NCBI GenBank assembly: GCA_030682715.1
Contig: JAUXNQ010000042.1
Coordinates: 1 to 64,000, forward strand
DNA: 64,000 nucleotides
Source: Methylotenera sp.
GTDB taxonomy: Bacteria > Pseudomonadota > Gammaproteobacteria > Burkholderiales > Methylophilaceae
Direction of reading: 5' to 3'
Shown: positions 15,916 to 24,424 of the stretch, piece after piece
Position numbering within the stretch: position 1 is the first letter of the stretch
Layout of the letters: each line of letters begins with the position of its first letter
Made by a program: the position numbers and the translations under genes
The notes under the pieces: model-generated
What the model saw: only the letters and a program-made list of their open reading frames with translations
Databases searched by the model: none
Told to the model about the DNA's origin: nothing

Positions 15916-17718
15916 TTAGTTAAAGTCTAATTTACTGTACCCCAACAAAGTCCCCGTTGCATAAGCGGTATCAATCAGTGCAACTTGATAGTCAGCGATG
16001 GCACGTACCTCTTTTGCCTGCGCCTCTCCTAATCGAGTAAGCGTTTCTAAAACTTCAGTCATGGTGCGTAAGCCTTCATTAAACTGTTTAAGCTCTGCTT
16101 CGTAATTAATACCTGCAATAAGCACTTGTTGTCTGGCAGCTAATATACGTTGCCAATTTTGGTCGACGTAATCAAGCGCATCGTAAATTTCTTTTTTTAC
16201 CGTTAACACTTGCAAGGTTTTAGTTGCTAATCGCTGGTTACGTTGCTGCACAGCGTTATCTAGTTGCGCTTTTCTGGCTTCATTGGTAATCGGCATTTCA
16301 AACTTTAAGCCAATCGACCAATCGTTAAAATCACCATTCAATACATTTCTATAATTCTGTCCAAAGCTGCTGTTAGTATTTGAAAGTGCACCATATTGAT
16401 AGTCCAAACTAAATAGCGGTAAGGTTTGGTTTTCGAGGTATTCAATTTTGGTAAGGTCAGCCGCTAATTTAATCTCCTGCTCTAAAAGCTCAACACGACT
16501 AGTCAATGCATCATCTAGCAATTTAGTACGATTAAATTCATATTTAAGTAAACTTGGCTGCGTACTCGGCACTAAAGTGTTGGTTTGAACGAGGTCTTCT
16601 GTCATGTCATTCATATAGAATCGCAGTTGACGCTGTGCCAATTTAAGGTTGGTCTCAGCGACAATTAATGCTTCCATTCTATCTGCAACGCCAATTTCTG
16701 CACGATTAATCTCTACCGCCGCACTCAGGCCCTCTCGAACCCGATGCTTAACCATGCTTAGATTTTGATTAGCATATTCAAACTGTTGACGCCTTACATC
16801 CAGCTGGCCCCATGCTTCATATAAAGCCCAGTAAGCTTTATCAACTGCGGCAATGATTCGTATTGATTGCAATCTGGTTTTAAGTTGTACAGCTTGCTGT
16901 GAGTATTCCGCAATGCGAATACTGGCTTCATTGACTTTAACCCCAGCGTTTCTTAGCAAAGGTTGGCTAATTGAAAACCGCATCGCACTTCGGTATTCAT
17001 CACTTTCAAACCGTCCTCTACTTGATTTATTTTCCAGTGGAGAACTTAAGGTGATTGATCCACCCGTGCGTAGAGGTATTCTGATACCTGCCTCTAGTTC
17101 AAGACTTCGTTTATCTTGCGCTAGCGTACTTATCTTGACTTGCTTCCCATCTAAATTAATATTGGTCGACTTAAACTCGACGGTATCTCCTGAAATTTTT
17201 GGCAAATCTATTTGTCCGTATTTTGCATAGGCAAAAATAATATTGTCGAACTTTGCTTGCTCTTCACGTACTTCCGTACCTGAAATTAATGGGTCTATTT
17301 GCGCAACTTTAATAGCTAAATTGTTTTTAAGCGCTGTTGCACGCACATCTGCAATGGTAAGTGATTGAGCCGCTTGCTCAGACAAGGTTGAAGCACGTTG
17401 ATTGGCATCAGCTGTATCAATTGCATTCAATGCCTTACTAATGTCTATCTGTAACGGTTTAACTTCAATTTTTTCTTGCTTAGATTTGTAATCCTTAAGG
17501 GCTTCGTCCAGTTTTAATGGTGCCTCAACAGCGTAATTATCTAGCATTAATTGCTCATCAAGCCTTAATCTCTGATTAGCTTTTTCTGCAATCGAACTTT
17601 GGCTAGACTCTTCCGCGGATAATGGTTGAATCAATATACACAGACTAAAAATGACTAAAGGAAAAACAAAGTAATTTTTAGCGCTCACTTGAATAGATTT
17701 ATTAGCATCGATTGTCAT
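15916..17718 (-). CDS. TolC-family outer-membrane channel protein
   Basis: A 600-aa outer membrane efflux protein, longer than TolC (about 470 mature) because of an N-terminal region of about 120 residues rich in charged helix before the first repeat. A signal peptide lies at about 13-35 (NYFVFPLVIFSLCILIQPLSA). The two repeats show the TolC pattern, for example QSIRIIAAVDKAYWALYEAWGQL and QLDNAVQQRNQRLATKTLQVL in the coiled-coil regions. It is the last gene of the sbtA operon and overlaps the HlyD gene by 4 bp, so it is the exit duct of a tripartite exporter. The substrate is unknown. Confidence 0.88.
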   Translation of the reverse strand: MTIDANKSIQVSAKNYFVFPLVIFSLCILIQPLSAEESSQSSIAEKANQRLRLDEQLMLDNYAVEAPLKLDEALKDYKSKQEKIEVKPLQIDISKALNAIDTADANQRASTLSEQAAQSLTIADVRATALKNNLAIKVAQIDPLISGTEVREEQAKFDNIIFAYAKYGQIDLPKISGDTVEFKSTNINLDGKQVKISTLAQDKRSLELEAGIRIPLRTGGSITLSSPLENKSSRGRFESDEYRSAMRFSISQPLLRNAGVKVNEASIRIAEYSQQAVQLKTRLQSIRIIAAVDKAYWALYEAWGQLDVRRQQFEYANQNLSMVKHRVREGLSAAVEINRAEIGVADRMEALIVAETNLKLAQRQLRFYMNDMTEDLVQTNTLVPSTQPSLLKYEFNRTKLLDDALTSRVELLEQEIKLAADLTKIEYLENQTLPLFSLDYQYGALSNTNSSFGQNYRNVLNGDFNDWSIGLKFEMPITNEARKAQLDNAVQQRNQRLATKTLQVLTVKKEIYDALDYVDQNWQRILAARQQVLIAGINYEAELKQFNEGLRTMTEVLETLTRLGEAQAKEVRAIADYQVALIDTAYATGTLLGYSKLDFN

Positions 17719-19049
17719 TTTTTATCGTATGGTAATTTTTCGTTAGGATAAGATTGTAGCTCTGGGATTCTTGCGGGGAACCCATTAAGCAAACGCCATA
17801 TCTCATAACCAATCGTTACATTTTCCAATAATATCCAACCCTTAGCGCTAATCCCTTGCCTTAAAAACCTGGCAGAAGGCCAATCTGTATTATCATCGCC
17901 AGGAACAACCATGACTCGGAAATTCCCTGTGCCATTATCTGTAGGGTCTACAAAAGACACTTTTCCTGAAAATGTGCCAATCCCCACTTTTGCCCAACCT
18001 GGCACTTGAATTGCGGGCCAGCCTTCAAACTCAAGCCTCACTAAAGTATCAGTCGTAATTAGAGGTGCATCACGACCATCCACCCATAGCTCTACAGCTC
18101 GCTCTTTTGCATCTGGCAAAATTACCAACAAAGGCTGTCCTTGAGAGATCATTTGCGATTGTGAATTAACAGGTAGCCTAAAGATGGTACCCGCTCTTGG
18201 CGCAACCACTTTTTGCATATTCTGACGTGATAAATTAATTTCAGAACCCGTCAAACTATTTTCGCTATCTGCCAACTCTCCCTTAATCTTATTGATACCC
18301 GCGGTGCTCGAGTCTAATAATGCTTGTGTGTCCGCGCGTATTTGTAAAATTTCAGCCTTAGCTGATTGTGCTTCAGCTTTTGCAGAGTTGTGCTGTGCTT
18401 GTGAACTAACCAAATTGCGATTAGCGATAATTAAGTCTCTTTCAGCAATTTCTAAATCACGTTTTGATACTAATCCATCGACAAATAAACGTTGCATACG
18501 ATTACTTTGAAACTCCGCTGCATCGGCTGTTGCTTTGGCAGCGCTAATGGCTTCAGTCGTGGAAAGTATTTTTTGGTTAGCGACATCAAGTTTGAATTGC
18601 GCGGCTGATATTTGTGCATCACGTGAGGTGATTAAGTTTTGTAGTTGAACTTGGTAGGATTTCAACTCTTCCTGTTTTGCGATAAGTTTAGTGCGAAGAT
18701 TGTTTCTTTGTGCCTCTAATCTATCTTTAAACATAGGATCAATATCACTGATCTCGACTAAAACATCCCCTTCTTTAACAACACTACCCTCTTGAACGTA
18801 CCATTTACTGATTATCCCACTCACAGGCGCATCGATAGTTTGCACCCTTTCAGATGGAGAAAATGCGGTGACTTTTCCAATCGCAGTCACGTTTTGTTGC
18901 CAAGGAAGAAACAACGCGATGATTGGAAACGCGAAAAATAGTATTGCAAAGATTTTGACATAGCGAACGACAAACTCAGGTGTTTCTGTCGCCACCATCG
19001 CGTCAATCATGTCTTTATTTTGTGCTATCACATTATTTTGTTCTATCAC
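17715..19049 (-). CDS. HlyD-family periplasmic adaptor protein
   Basis: A 444-aa membrane-fusion protein. One transmembrane helix (KIFAILFFAFPIIALFLPW, about 28-46) is followed by a biotinyl-lipoyl half (VQTIDAPVSGIISKWYVQEG and VLVEISDIDP), a long coiled-coil hairpin (about 110-275), the second lipoyl half (VVAPRAGTIFRLPVNSQSQM) and a beta-barrel C terminus. Overlaps of 4 bp with both the ABC gene and the TolC gene indicate coupled translation and a stoichiometric tripartite complex. It would link the inner-membrane ABC protein to the outer-membrane channel. Confidence 0.9.
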   Translation of the reverse strand: MIEQNNVIAQNKDMIDAMVATETPEFVVRYVKIFAILFFAFPIIALFLPWQQNVTAIGKVTAFSPSERVQTIDAPVSGIISKWYVQEGSVVKEGDVLVEISDIDPMFKDRLEAQRNNLRTKLIAKQEELKSYQVQLQNLITSRDAQISAAQFKLDVANQKILSTTEAISAAKATADAAEFQSNRMQRLFVDGLVSKRDLEIAERDLIIANRNLVSSQAQHNSAKAEAQSAKAEILQIRADTQALLDSSTAGINKIKGELADSENSLTGSEINLSRQNMQKVVAPRAGTIFRLPVNSQSQMISQGQPLLVILPDAKERAVELWVDGRDAPLITTDTLVRLEFEGWPAIQVPGWAKVGIGTFSGKVSFVDPTDNGTGNFRVMVVPGDDNTDWPSARFLRQGISAKGWILLENVTIGYEIWRLLNGFPARIPELQSYPNEKLPYDKK

Positions 19050-20707
19050 GTTGGTTCACTATTCTGCTGGTTTAGCGAAATTGTTTGATTGAATTGATTA
19101 GCAACATGCTCAAAACGAGTCGAGACCATTAACATCCAATCCACTTGATGCGCTTTAAGTAGATTGAGCACCGAGCTCAACTCTTGCGTCGTTAGGTTAT
19201 CTAAAAGCCCATCGATGATTAGCAAGTTAGGTTTACCAACTATTGCCCTTGCCAGCATCAATCGTTGCAATTGGGTGGTAGATAATGGTGCACCAAATGC
19301 TGTCAACTGAGTATCAAGCCCGCTCTCTAAACTTGTAAAGTCATCTAATAAGCCTAACTCTCCCAAAATGAGATTAATGTTGTTTAGTGGAATATCTTCT
19401 CTATCAAGCACAATATTTTCAATAATCGAGCCCTCAACCACTTCAATTCTGCCAGCGATGCCGATTGTATTTCGAAGTAAATTTTGATTAAGTTGCCTTA
19501 AATCATTTCCGTCAAATTCAATATATCCAGTAGATGGTTGCCTCAATCCAGTCATTAACCCAATTAAGGTGGTTTTACCCACCCCAGACTCTCCTAATAT
19601 GGCAACACTTTCGCCTGTAGACAGATTGAAATTAAGACGGTTAATTAAATTAACTCTTGGAGAGAAGCTAAATGAAAGATTAAAAGCCTCTATATAACTA
19701 AACCTATTCGAAGCTAAAGCATATGTGCCTATTTTCTCCTGTGGCAAGTCATCCAAAAACCCGATTTTATCAAGTGCAGCTAACATGTCGTAAAAATACT
19801 CAAGCTTGCTAACAAAACGAATAAAGGCAGCTAGCACGCCAAATATAATGAGCTCTGCCGCAACAAATTGGCCTAAATTAATTTGGCCTTTTATCACGAG
19901 GCCACCACCTAAGGCCAACATTAATGTGCCGACAACTGCATATAGCGTCACTGCGCCAATATTTTGAACAAACAAAGTGCGGAAATGTTCTTTCCTCTTC
20001 TTTGTATATTGATTAGCAAGATCGTGACTTAAGCGATTAGCACGATTTAACCCGTTGAAGAACTTAAACACATTGTAATTTCTAGCAATTGTCTCTAGCC
20101 ATGCAGCTGTTGCGTATTTCGCTTTAGACTCATCAACAGCAGTATCTATACCGTTCCGGCCAAGCACAAAAATAATAAAGGCTAATAAAGCGATCATCAC
20201 CACCACAATGATTGCAAAGTACAAACTGTAAAAAATTAAAATGACGCTACCAATAAAGCCTTGCAGAAAGGCTGCTAAGCTCACTGTAAGCAATGTGGCA
20301 GCGGATTTTTGAACCGTACTGATGTCAAAAAAGCGGTTCATCAGCTCGACAGGGTTACTGTGATCATACACAGCACAATCAACCCCTTGACCGTTCTTTG
20401 CTGCATTAATTGCCGTTCTTACAAACATTCTGCGCTGTATCAACTCCACCACGTAGGCTTCAAATACATAAAGCACACCAGACAACACTAACAAAACAAA
20501 CAATATCAGCGACACAATAAAAAGTGGCTGCAATAGCCCGCCCATCGTGACTATATTGACAAGTGCCTGCACGGCAATTGGCGTTGCAATGCCAAGCACT
20601 CCGTACCCAAAAGTGAGTACAACAAGCAGGTTAATGTCTTTTTTCTCAAGTGTTAAAAGATCAAATAATCTTTGTATGGGTGTTTTTTTATTGGTGTTTT
20701 TTTCCAT
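19046..20707 (-). CDS. Type-I-secretion-like ABC protein with degenerate ATPase motifs
   Basis: A 553-aa fused membrane/ATPase half-transporter. Six hydrophobic segments lie in about 25-300. There is no N-terminal C39 peptidase domain. Walker A is intact (GESGVGKTT, 372-380). The other catalytic elements are altered: the Q-loop glutamine position reads R (IGIAGRIEV, about 420), the signature is LSTTQ (475-479) instead of LSGGQ, the glutamate after Walker B is G500 (LLIIDG), and the H-loop histidine is replaced by T530 (MVSTR). ATP may bind but normal hydrolysis is doubtful, and a homodimer would have both sites affected. It starts 21 bp after the PII-like gene and overlaps the HlyD gene by 4 bp. 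Confidence 0.85.
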   Translation of the reverse strand: MEKNTNKKTPIQRLFDLLTLEKKDINLLVVLTFGYGVLGIATPIAVQALVNIVTMGGLLQPLFIVSLILFVLLVLSGVLYVFEAYVVELIQRRMFVRTAINAAKNGQGVDCAVYDHSNPVELMNRFFDISTVQKSAATLLTVSLAAFLQGFIGSVILIFYSLYFAIIVVVMIALLAFIIFVLGRNGIDTAVDESKAKYATAAWLETIARNYNVFKFFNGLNRANRLSHDLANQYTKKRKEHFRTLFVQNIGAVTLYAVVGTLMLALGGGLVIKGQINLGQFVAAELIIFGVLAAFIRFVSKLEYFYDMLAALDKIGFLDDLPQEKIGTYALASNRFSYIEAFNLSFSFSPRVNLINRLNFNLSTGESVAILGESGVGKTTLIGLMTGLRQPSTGYIEFDGNDLRQLNQNLLRNTIGIAGRIEVVEGSIIENIVLDREDIPLNNINLILGELGLLDDFTSLESGLDTQLTAFGAPLSTTQLQRLMLARAIVGKPNLLIIDGLLDNLTTQELSSVLNLLKAHQVDWMLMVSTRFEHVANQFNQTISLNQQNSEPT

Positions 20708-20728
20708 GTGGCTCGCTTAATTAATTGA

Positions 20729-21022
20729 TTAATGTATTATCCATTGAGCATCTGAGACTAAACACATACCACCATAACTTTTTAATATGGGGCGAAGCGA
20801 CTCAATTATTGTAGTCAACTGATCTTCTGGACAAGCAATCACAAACGTCACATTTTCAAACTTTTCACCGAATGCCAAGTCGTCTCTTGCCCCCCTCTCA
20901 CCATATCCGCCTACATGTTTATAGATGGTGTAGTTGAATATATTGATTGCTTTTAAGGTGGAGATCACTCTTTGTTTTTCAACAGCTTCAATGACAAGCT
21001 CAATTCTTTTAACACTGATCAT
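20729..21022 (-). CDS. PII-like signalling protein adjacent to SbtA (SbtB-type)
   Basis: A 97-aa ferredoxin-fold PII-like protein. The segment after the first helix, YKHVGGYGERGARDDLAFG, corresponds to the T-loop region, and FENVTFVIACPEDQL to the next strand. It lacks the C-terminal CGPxxC extension of cyanobacterial SbtB. Its place 12 bp after sbtA argues strongly that it controls that transporter, as SbtB does in response to adenine nucleotides. Conserved PII uridylylation tyrosine context is not visible. AAGG lies about 10 nt before the ATG. Which ligand it senses cannot be told from the sequence. Confidence 0.82.
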   Translation of the reverse strand: MISVKRIELVIEAVEKQRVISTLKAINIFNYTIYKHVGGYGERGARDDLAFGEKFENVTFVIACPEDQLTTIIESLRPILKSYGGMCLVSDAQWIIH

Positions 21023-21034
21023 GATATAGCAACC

Positions 21035-22042
21035 TTAAAGTAAAAAGTTAGCGAAACTATAATAAACTGGGATACCAAAAACAACGTTAAATGGAAAAGT
21101 AATGCCTAAAGCTAACGTTAAGTAAATAGAGGGGTTTGCCTCTGGTATTGCCATTCTCATCGCTGGTGGCACTGCAATATAAGATGCGCTTGCCGCCAAC
21201 ACCCCTACAAGTGTTGAGCCACCAACGCTAAAGTTTAACAAATAAGCACCTATCATCACACCTATTAACCCAGAAATTAATGGCATTAATACACCAAAGC
21301 AAATTAAAAACTTACCTGCAACTTTGAAGTCACTTATTTTCTTTCCAGCCTCCATGCCCATTGACAATAAAAATACACATAAGACACCCATAAACAAGTG
21401 ATCAAAGAAAGGTAGGATTGTTTTTATACTTTTTTCTGTTGCAATATCTCCTATCAGCAACCCACCCATTAAAAGCACAATACTTCCATTAGTAAAAGCC
21501 TCTTTGATTAACTCAGACTTATTCGACTGTATAGCCCCAGAATAATTTAAATGCTTTCCTCTTAAATATGAGGCCATTACCAACCCCACTAAAATCGCAG
21601 GGGATTCCATAATAGCCAACATAATAATTGGATATTTTTCAAAATCTACATGAAGCGCCTCCAAAAATGCAATCGCCGTTAGGAAAGTGCCCGCGCTGAC
21701 CGAACCATAATGCGTAGCAATAGCAACTGCATTTAAATGGTCAATTTTCCCAACTTTATTAATAATCAGATACGCAATAATAGGCAATGACACCCCAAGT
21801 GCTATTGCTGTCAATATTGAAGGCACTGCATCCAAAAATGTTGCATGTGAAAGCTCTATTCCGCCGTGTATTCCAACACTGAGTAACAAATAAATGGTAA
21901 TTGACTTTGTCAGCTCGGCAGGAAGCTTTAAATCAGACTTAATTAATTGCGCCACAAAACCTAAACCAAAAAACATGATAGATGGTGTTAACAAACTTTG
22001 AAAACTGTTCAATTTAGAGTTCCTATTTGTAATTGTCGCCAT
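21035..22042 (-). CDS. sbtA: Sodium-dependent bicarbonate transporter SbtA
   Basis: A 335-aa polytopic inner-membrane protein with about ten hydrophobic segments. Family hallmarks are ATHYGSVSAGTFLTA, IMLAIMESPAILVG and VLAASASYIAVPPAMRMA followed by NPSIYLTLALGITFPFN. SbtA imports bicarbonate with Na+. The start was moved from a GTG (22048) to the ATG at 22042, which has AGGTGAG upstream. It heads a five-gene operon. In an organism without visible carboxysome genes here, the imported bicarbonate could feed carboxylases such as PEP carboxylase; that is inference. A 37-bp perfect palindrome lies just upstream. Confidence 0.93.
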   Translation of the reverse strand: MATITNRNSKLNSFQSLLTPSIMFFGLGFVAQLIKSDLKLPAELTKSITIYLLLSVGIHGGIELSHATFLDAVPSILTAIALGVSLPIIAYLIINKVGKIDHLNAVAIATHYGSVSAGTFLTAIAFLEALHVDFEKYPIIMLAIMESPAILVGLVMASYLRGKHLNYSGAIQSNKSELIKEAFTNGSIVLLMGGLLIGDIATEKSIKTILPFFDHLFMGVLCVFLLSMGMEAGKKISDFKVAGKFLICFGVLMPLISGLIGVMIGAYLLNFSVGGSTLVGVLAASASYIAVPPAMRMAIPEANPSIYLTLALGITFPFNVVFGIPVYYSFANFLL

Positions 22043-22080
22043 TCTCACCTATGTTAATTGTTCTGTATAATATATTTTTT

Positions 22081-22117
22081 ATATTTAAAGGTTCTATAAT
22101 ACAGAACCTTTAAATAT
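22081..22117. promoter_or_regulatory. Perfect 15-bp inverted repeat in the sbtA/lysR divergent promoter region
   Basis: ATATTTAAAGGTTCT (22081-22095) and its exact reverse complement (22103-22117) flank ATAATAC. The repeat begins about 38 bp upstream of the sbtA start. A TATAAT on the plus strand and a TATTAT on the minus strand fall in it. It could be the operator of the adjacent LysR regulator or an mRNA leader hairpin. It is not followed by a T-run. Confidence 0.55.
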
Positions 22118-22297
22118 TGATTATTGCAGTAACTTTATGCTTATCAAAATTAGTTACCTGGCTCCTATAAACTACTATTTCCAGTAAAAAAAATCATTTC
22201 AAATAGCGAAGATAGTCGCGTTAGTTTTGCAAAGTTTCACTAAATAGTTAGTTGATAGAAAATATTTTTAATTAATAAGTGCTAAGCGCTCTTAACT

Positions 22298-23203
22298 ATG
22301 TCAAAACTTAACTACCACCACCTCAATTATTTCTGGCATGTCGCCAAGATTGGCAATCTGACTAAAGCGGCTGAAATGCTACATGTATCGCAGTCTGCAT
22401 TGTCGATTCAAATTAAGCTTTTAGAGGAAAGTATCGGAAACCAACTGTTCACAAGACAGCATCGCAAACTATTATTGACTGATGCTGGAAATATTACGTT
22501 TTCATATGCTGAATCTATATTTAGTATTGGTGACGAGTTAGAGGCCATGCTCAAAAATGGTCTACATAAAGAAAGTCAGGTACTGAGAATCGGCATACTA
22601 TCTACAATGTCTCGTAACTTTGTTGAGGTGTTCGTTAAGCCGTTAATGAATAATCCAAAAATTAAATTAAATATCGCAGCTAGAGGACAAACAAATTTAT
22701 TAAATGAGCTTGCAAATCATCAGTTTGATTTGGTGCTCACCAATATCGAAGTGAGAGGAACAAATAAGCAACTTTGGCAATGTCAGTTGCTTGTTCAGCA
22801 GCCCATCTCTGTGATAGGAGCTCCTGGACTTAAACTAAGTAAACAATTTAATGATGACTACAAATCTGTAGATTGGATATTACCAGCATCTGGAACACCT
22901 ATCAGATCTGCATTTGATGGGCTATGCGCACAATATCAATTTCAGCCTAATATTGTTGGAGAAGCGGATGACATGGCGATGCTTAGGTTACTTGCCAGAG
23001 ACAGCAATGCACTTGCCGTGATGCCCGACGTGGTAGTCAAAGATGAGATTTCAGCAGGAACTTTGACGTCTTATATGAAATTACCAAATATCAATGAAAA
23101 CTTTTATGCAGTCACGGTAAAGAAACATTTAGCTAATACACTTGTTTCTGAGCTAATAAGAGACTTTACTTATCTTCAAAATAACCCGCTAGAAAATAAT
23201 TAA
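22298..23203 (+). CDS. LysR-family regulator, NhaR-like
   Basis: A 301-aa LysR-type transcription factor. The winged-helix N terminus (LNYHHLNYFWHVAKIGNLTKA, AAEMLHVSQSALSIQIKLLE) closely matches the NhaR subgroup, in which E. coli NhaR responds to Na+. A co-inducer-binding domain spans about 90-295. It is divergent from sbtA, the classical position for a LysR activator, and a Na+-responsive regulator would suit a Na+/bicarbonate symporter operon. The start lacks a Shine-Dalgarno sequence. Target and ligand are inferred from position only. Confidence 0.85.
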   Translation: MSKLNYHHLNYFWHVAKIGNLTKAAEMLHVSQSALSIQIKLLEESIGNQLFTRQHRKLLLTDAGNITFSYAESIFSIGDELEAMLKNGLHKESQVLRIGILSTMSRNFVEVFVKPLMNNPKIKLNIAARGQTNLLNELANHQFDLVLTNIEVRGTNKQLWQCQLLVQQPISVIGAPGLKLSKQFNDDYKSVDWILPASGTPIRSAFDGLCAQYQFQPNIVGEADDMAMLRLLARDSNALAVMPDVVVKDEISAGTLTSYMKLPNINENFYAVTVKKHLANTLVSELIRDFTYLQNNPLENN

Positions 23204-23228
23204 TTTAATTTAAGTGTAACTCCAAAAT

Positions 23229-23254
23229 AAGGATGATAAATATCATCCTTTTTA
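23229..23254. terminator. Hairpin terminator between lysR and osmC-like gene
   Basis: AAGGATGATA and TATCATCCTT form a perfect stem followed by TTT on the plus strand, with A residues on the opposite side. It probably serves both convergent genes. Confidence 0.7.
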
Positions 23255-23309
23255 ATCACTCTGGCAACAGCGTAATTACACGAAGCATACACCAACATGC
23301 CACTAAACC

Positions 23310-23738
23310 TTATGCTTCAACAGTCAATGGTTTTATTTCAAAATCATGCGTGATTTCTACACTTTTACTCAACATGATAGAGGCTGAGCAATATTTCTCA
23401 GCGGACAATTTAACGGCACGTTCAACTTGTACTGGGTTTAAATTATCGCCAGTAATCACAAAGTGCACATGAATCTTTGTAAATACTTTTGGAATTTCAT
23501 CTGCGCGAGTTGCATCAATTTCGGCAACACAATCTACAATAGGCTGACGTGCTTTTTTCAGAATGGCCACCACATCAAATGAAGTGCAACCACCCATGCC
23601 GATTAACAACATTTCCATCGGGCGCATCCCAATGTTACGGCCACCGTTTTCAGGTGCACCATCCAACACAACCGCGTGACCAGTCTCAGACTCGCCGACA
23701 AAACTGACACCGTCAATCCACTTAATTCTAACTTTCAT
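23310..23738 (-). CDS. OsmC-family peroxiredoxin-like protein (YhfA type)
   Basis: A 142-aa OsmC/Ohr superfamily protein. The two family cysteines are in MGGCTSFDVVAIL (about 50) and AEKYCSASIM (about 117). The N terminus without the extra strand and the RPMEMLLIGMGGC segment fit the YhfA subgroup, whose substrate is not established; Ohr members reduce organic hydroperoxides. It is convergent with the LysR gene and followed leftward by nothing on the same strand for 2.3 kb except the palindrome-rich gap. The function beyond thiol peroxide chemistry is uncertain. Confidence 0.85.
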   Translation of the reverse strand: MKVRIKWIDGVSFVGESETGHAVVLDGAPENGGRNIGMRPMEMLLIGMGGCTSFDVVAILKKARQPIVDCVAEIDATRADEIPKVFTKIHVHFVITGDNLNPVQVERAVKLSAEKYCSASIMLSKSVEITHDFEIKPLTVEA

Positions 23739-23847
23739 GTTACTTCTCTCATACAGTGAAGTCTAATAAATAACTTGTTGCAGATACCAGGTGAAGCACA
23801 AAACACATTCACTACAAATGCTCACCTGGGGGAAAACTATCAATAAA

Positions 23848-24321
23848 TTATTTAACGCCTAATAATTCCACGTCAAAAATCAAGTCAGCATTAGGAGGAA
23901 TCACACCACCAGCACCGCGTGCACCGTAGCCCATTTCTGAAGGGATAACCAATGTACGTTTGCCACCGATTTTCATCCCAGCAAAACCTTCATCCCAACC
24001 CTGAATCACTTGACCACCGCCTAAGAAAAACACAAATGGTTCTTTACGGTCTACGCTGCTATCAAACTTTTTGCCTTTACCATCTTGAGCAGATGGGTCG
24101 TACAACCAGCCAGTGTAATGCACAGTCACATTAAATCCAGGCTCAGCTTCACGGCCTTCGCCGACTAAGGTATCAATCTTTTGCAACTCTTTCACTTGTT
24201 CTGACATTGCTTTTACTTCCTTTACTGTTGATTTATCTGATGTTGGCTGATTTTGTTCAGCTTGGCAGGCACTTAAGCTTAACAAGCAAAGCCCTGTAAG
24301 TAATGATCCTAATAATTTCAT
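23848..24321 (-). CDS. FKBP-type peptidyl-prolyl isomerase, lipoprotein
   Basis: A 157-aa protein with a lipoprotein signal (lipobox LSAC, Cys19), a short linker and one FKBP domain (about 55-157): [39 protein letters not shown] and [19 protein letters not shown]. The aromatic and hydrophobic residues lining the proline pocket are present. It is expected to be tethered to a periplasmic membrane face and to help fold exported proteins. It is monocistronic, with dacB about 100 bp downstream on the same strand. Confidence 0.92.
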   Translation of the reverse strand: MKLLGSLLTGLCLLSLSACQAEQNQPTSDKSTVKEVKAMSEQVKELQKIDTLVGEGREAEPGFNVTVHYTGWLYDPSAQDGKGKKFDSSVDRKEPFVFFLGGGQVIQGWDEGFAGMKIGGKRTLVIPSEMGYGARGAGGVIPPNADLIFDVELLGVK

Positions 24322-24424
24322 TCTGTGTCCTGTAGCGTTGTATTTAAATTAACGGTTTAAATTAAAAGATTTAATGCGTAATCATACTTTAAAATTGTAC
24401 CCAATGTTAATCAAGGCCGTTAAC

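Noticed and set aside
15916-20707. Bacteriocin or RTX toxin secretion system
   Set aside because: No C39 peptidase domain, leader-peptide gene or glycine-rich RTX protein is in the vicinity, so cargo cannot be named.
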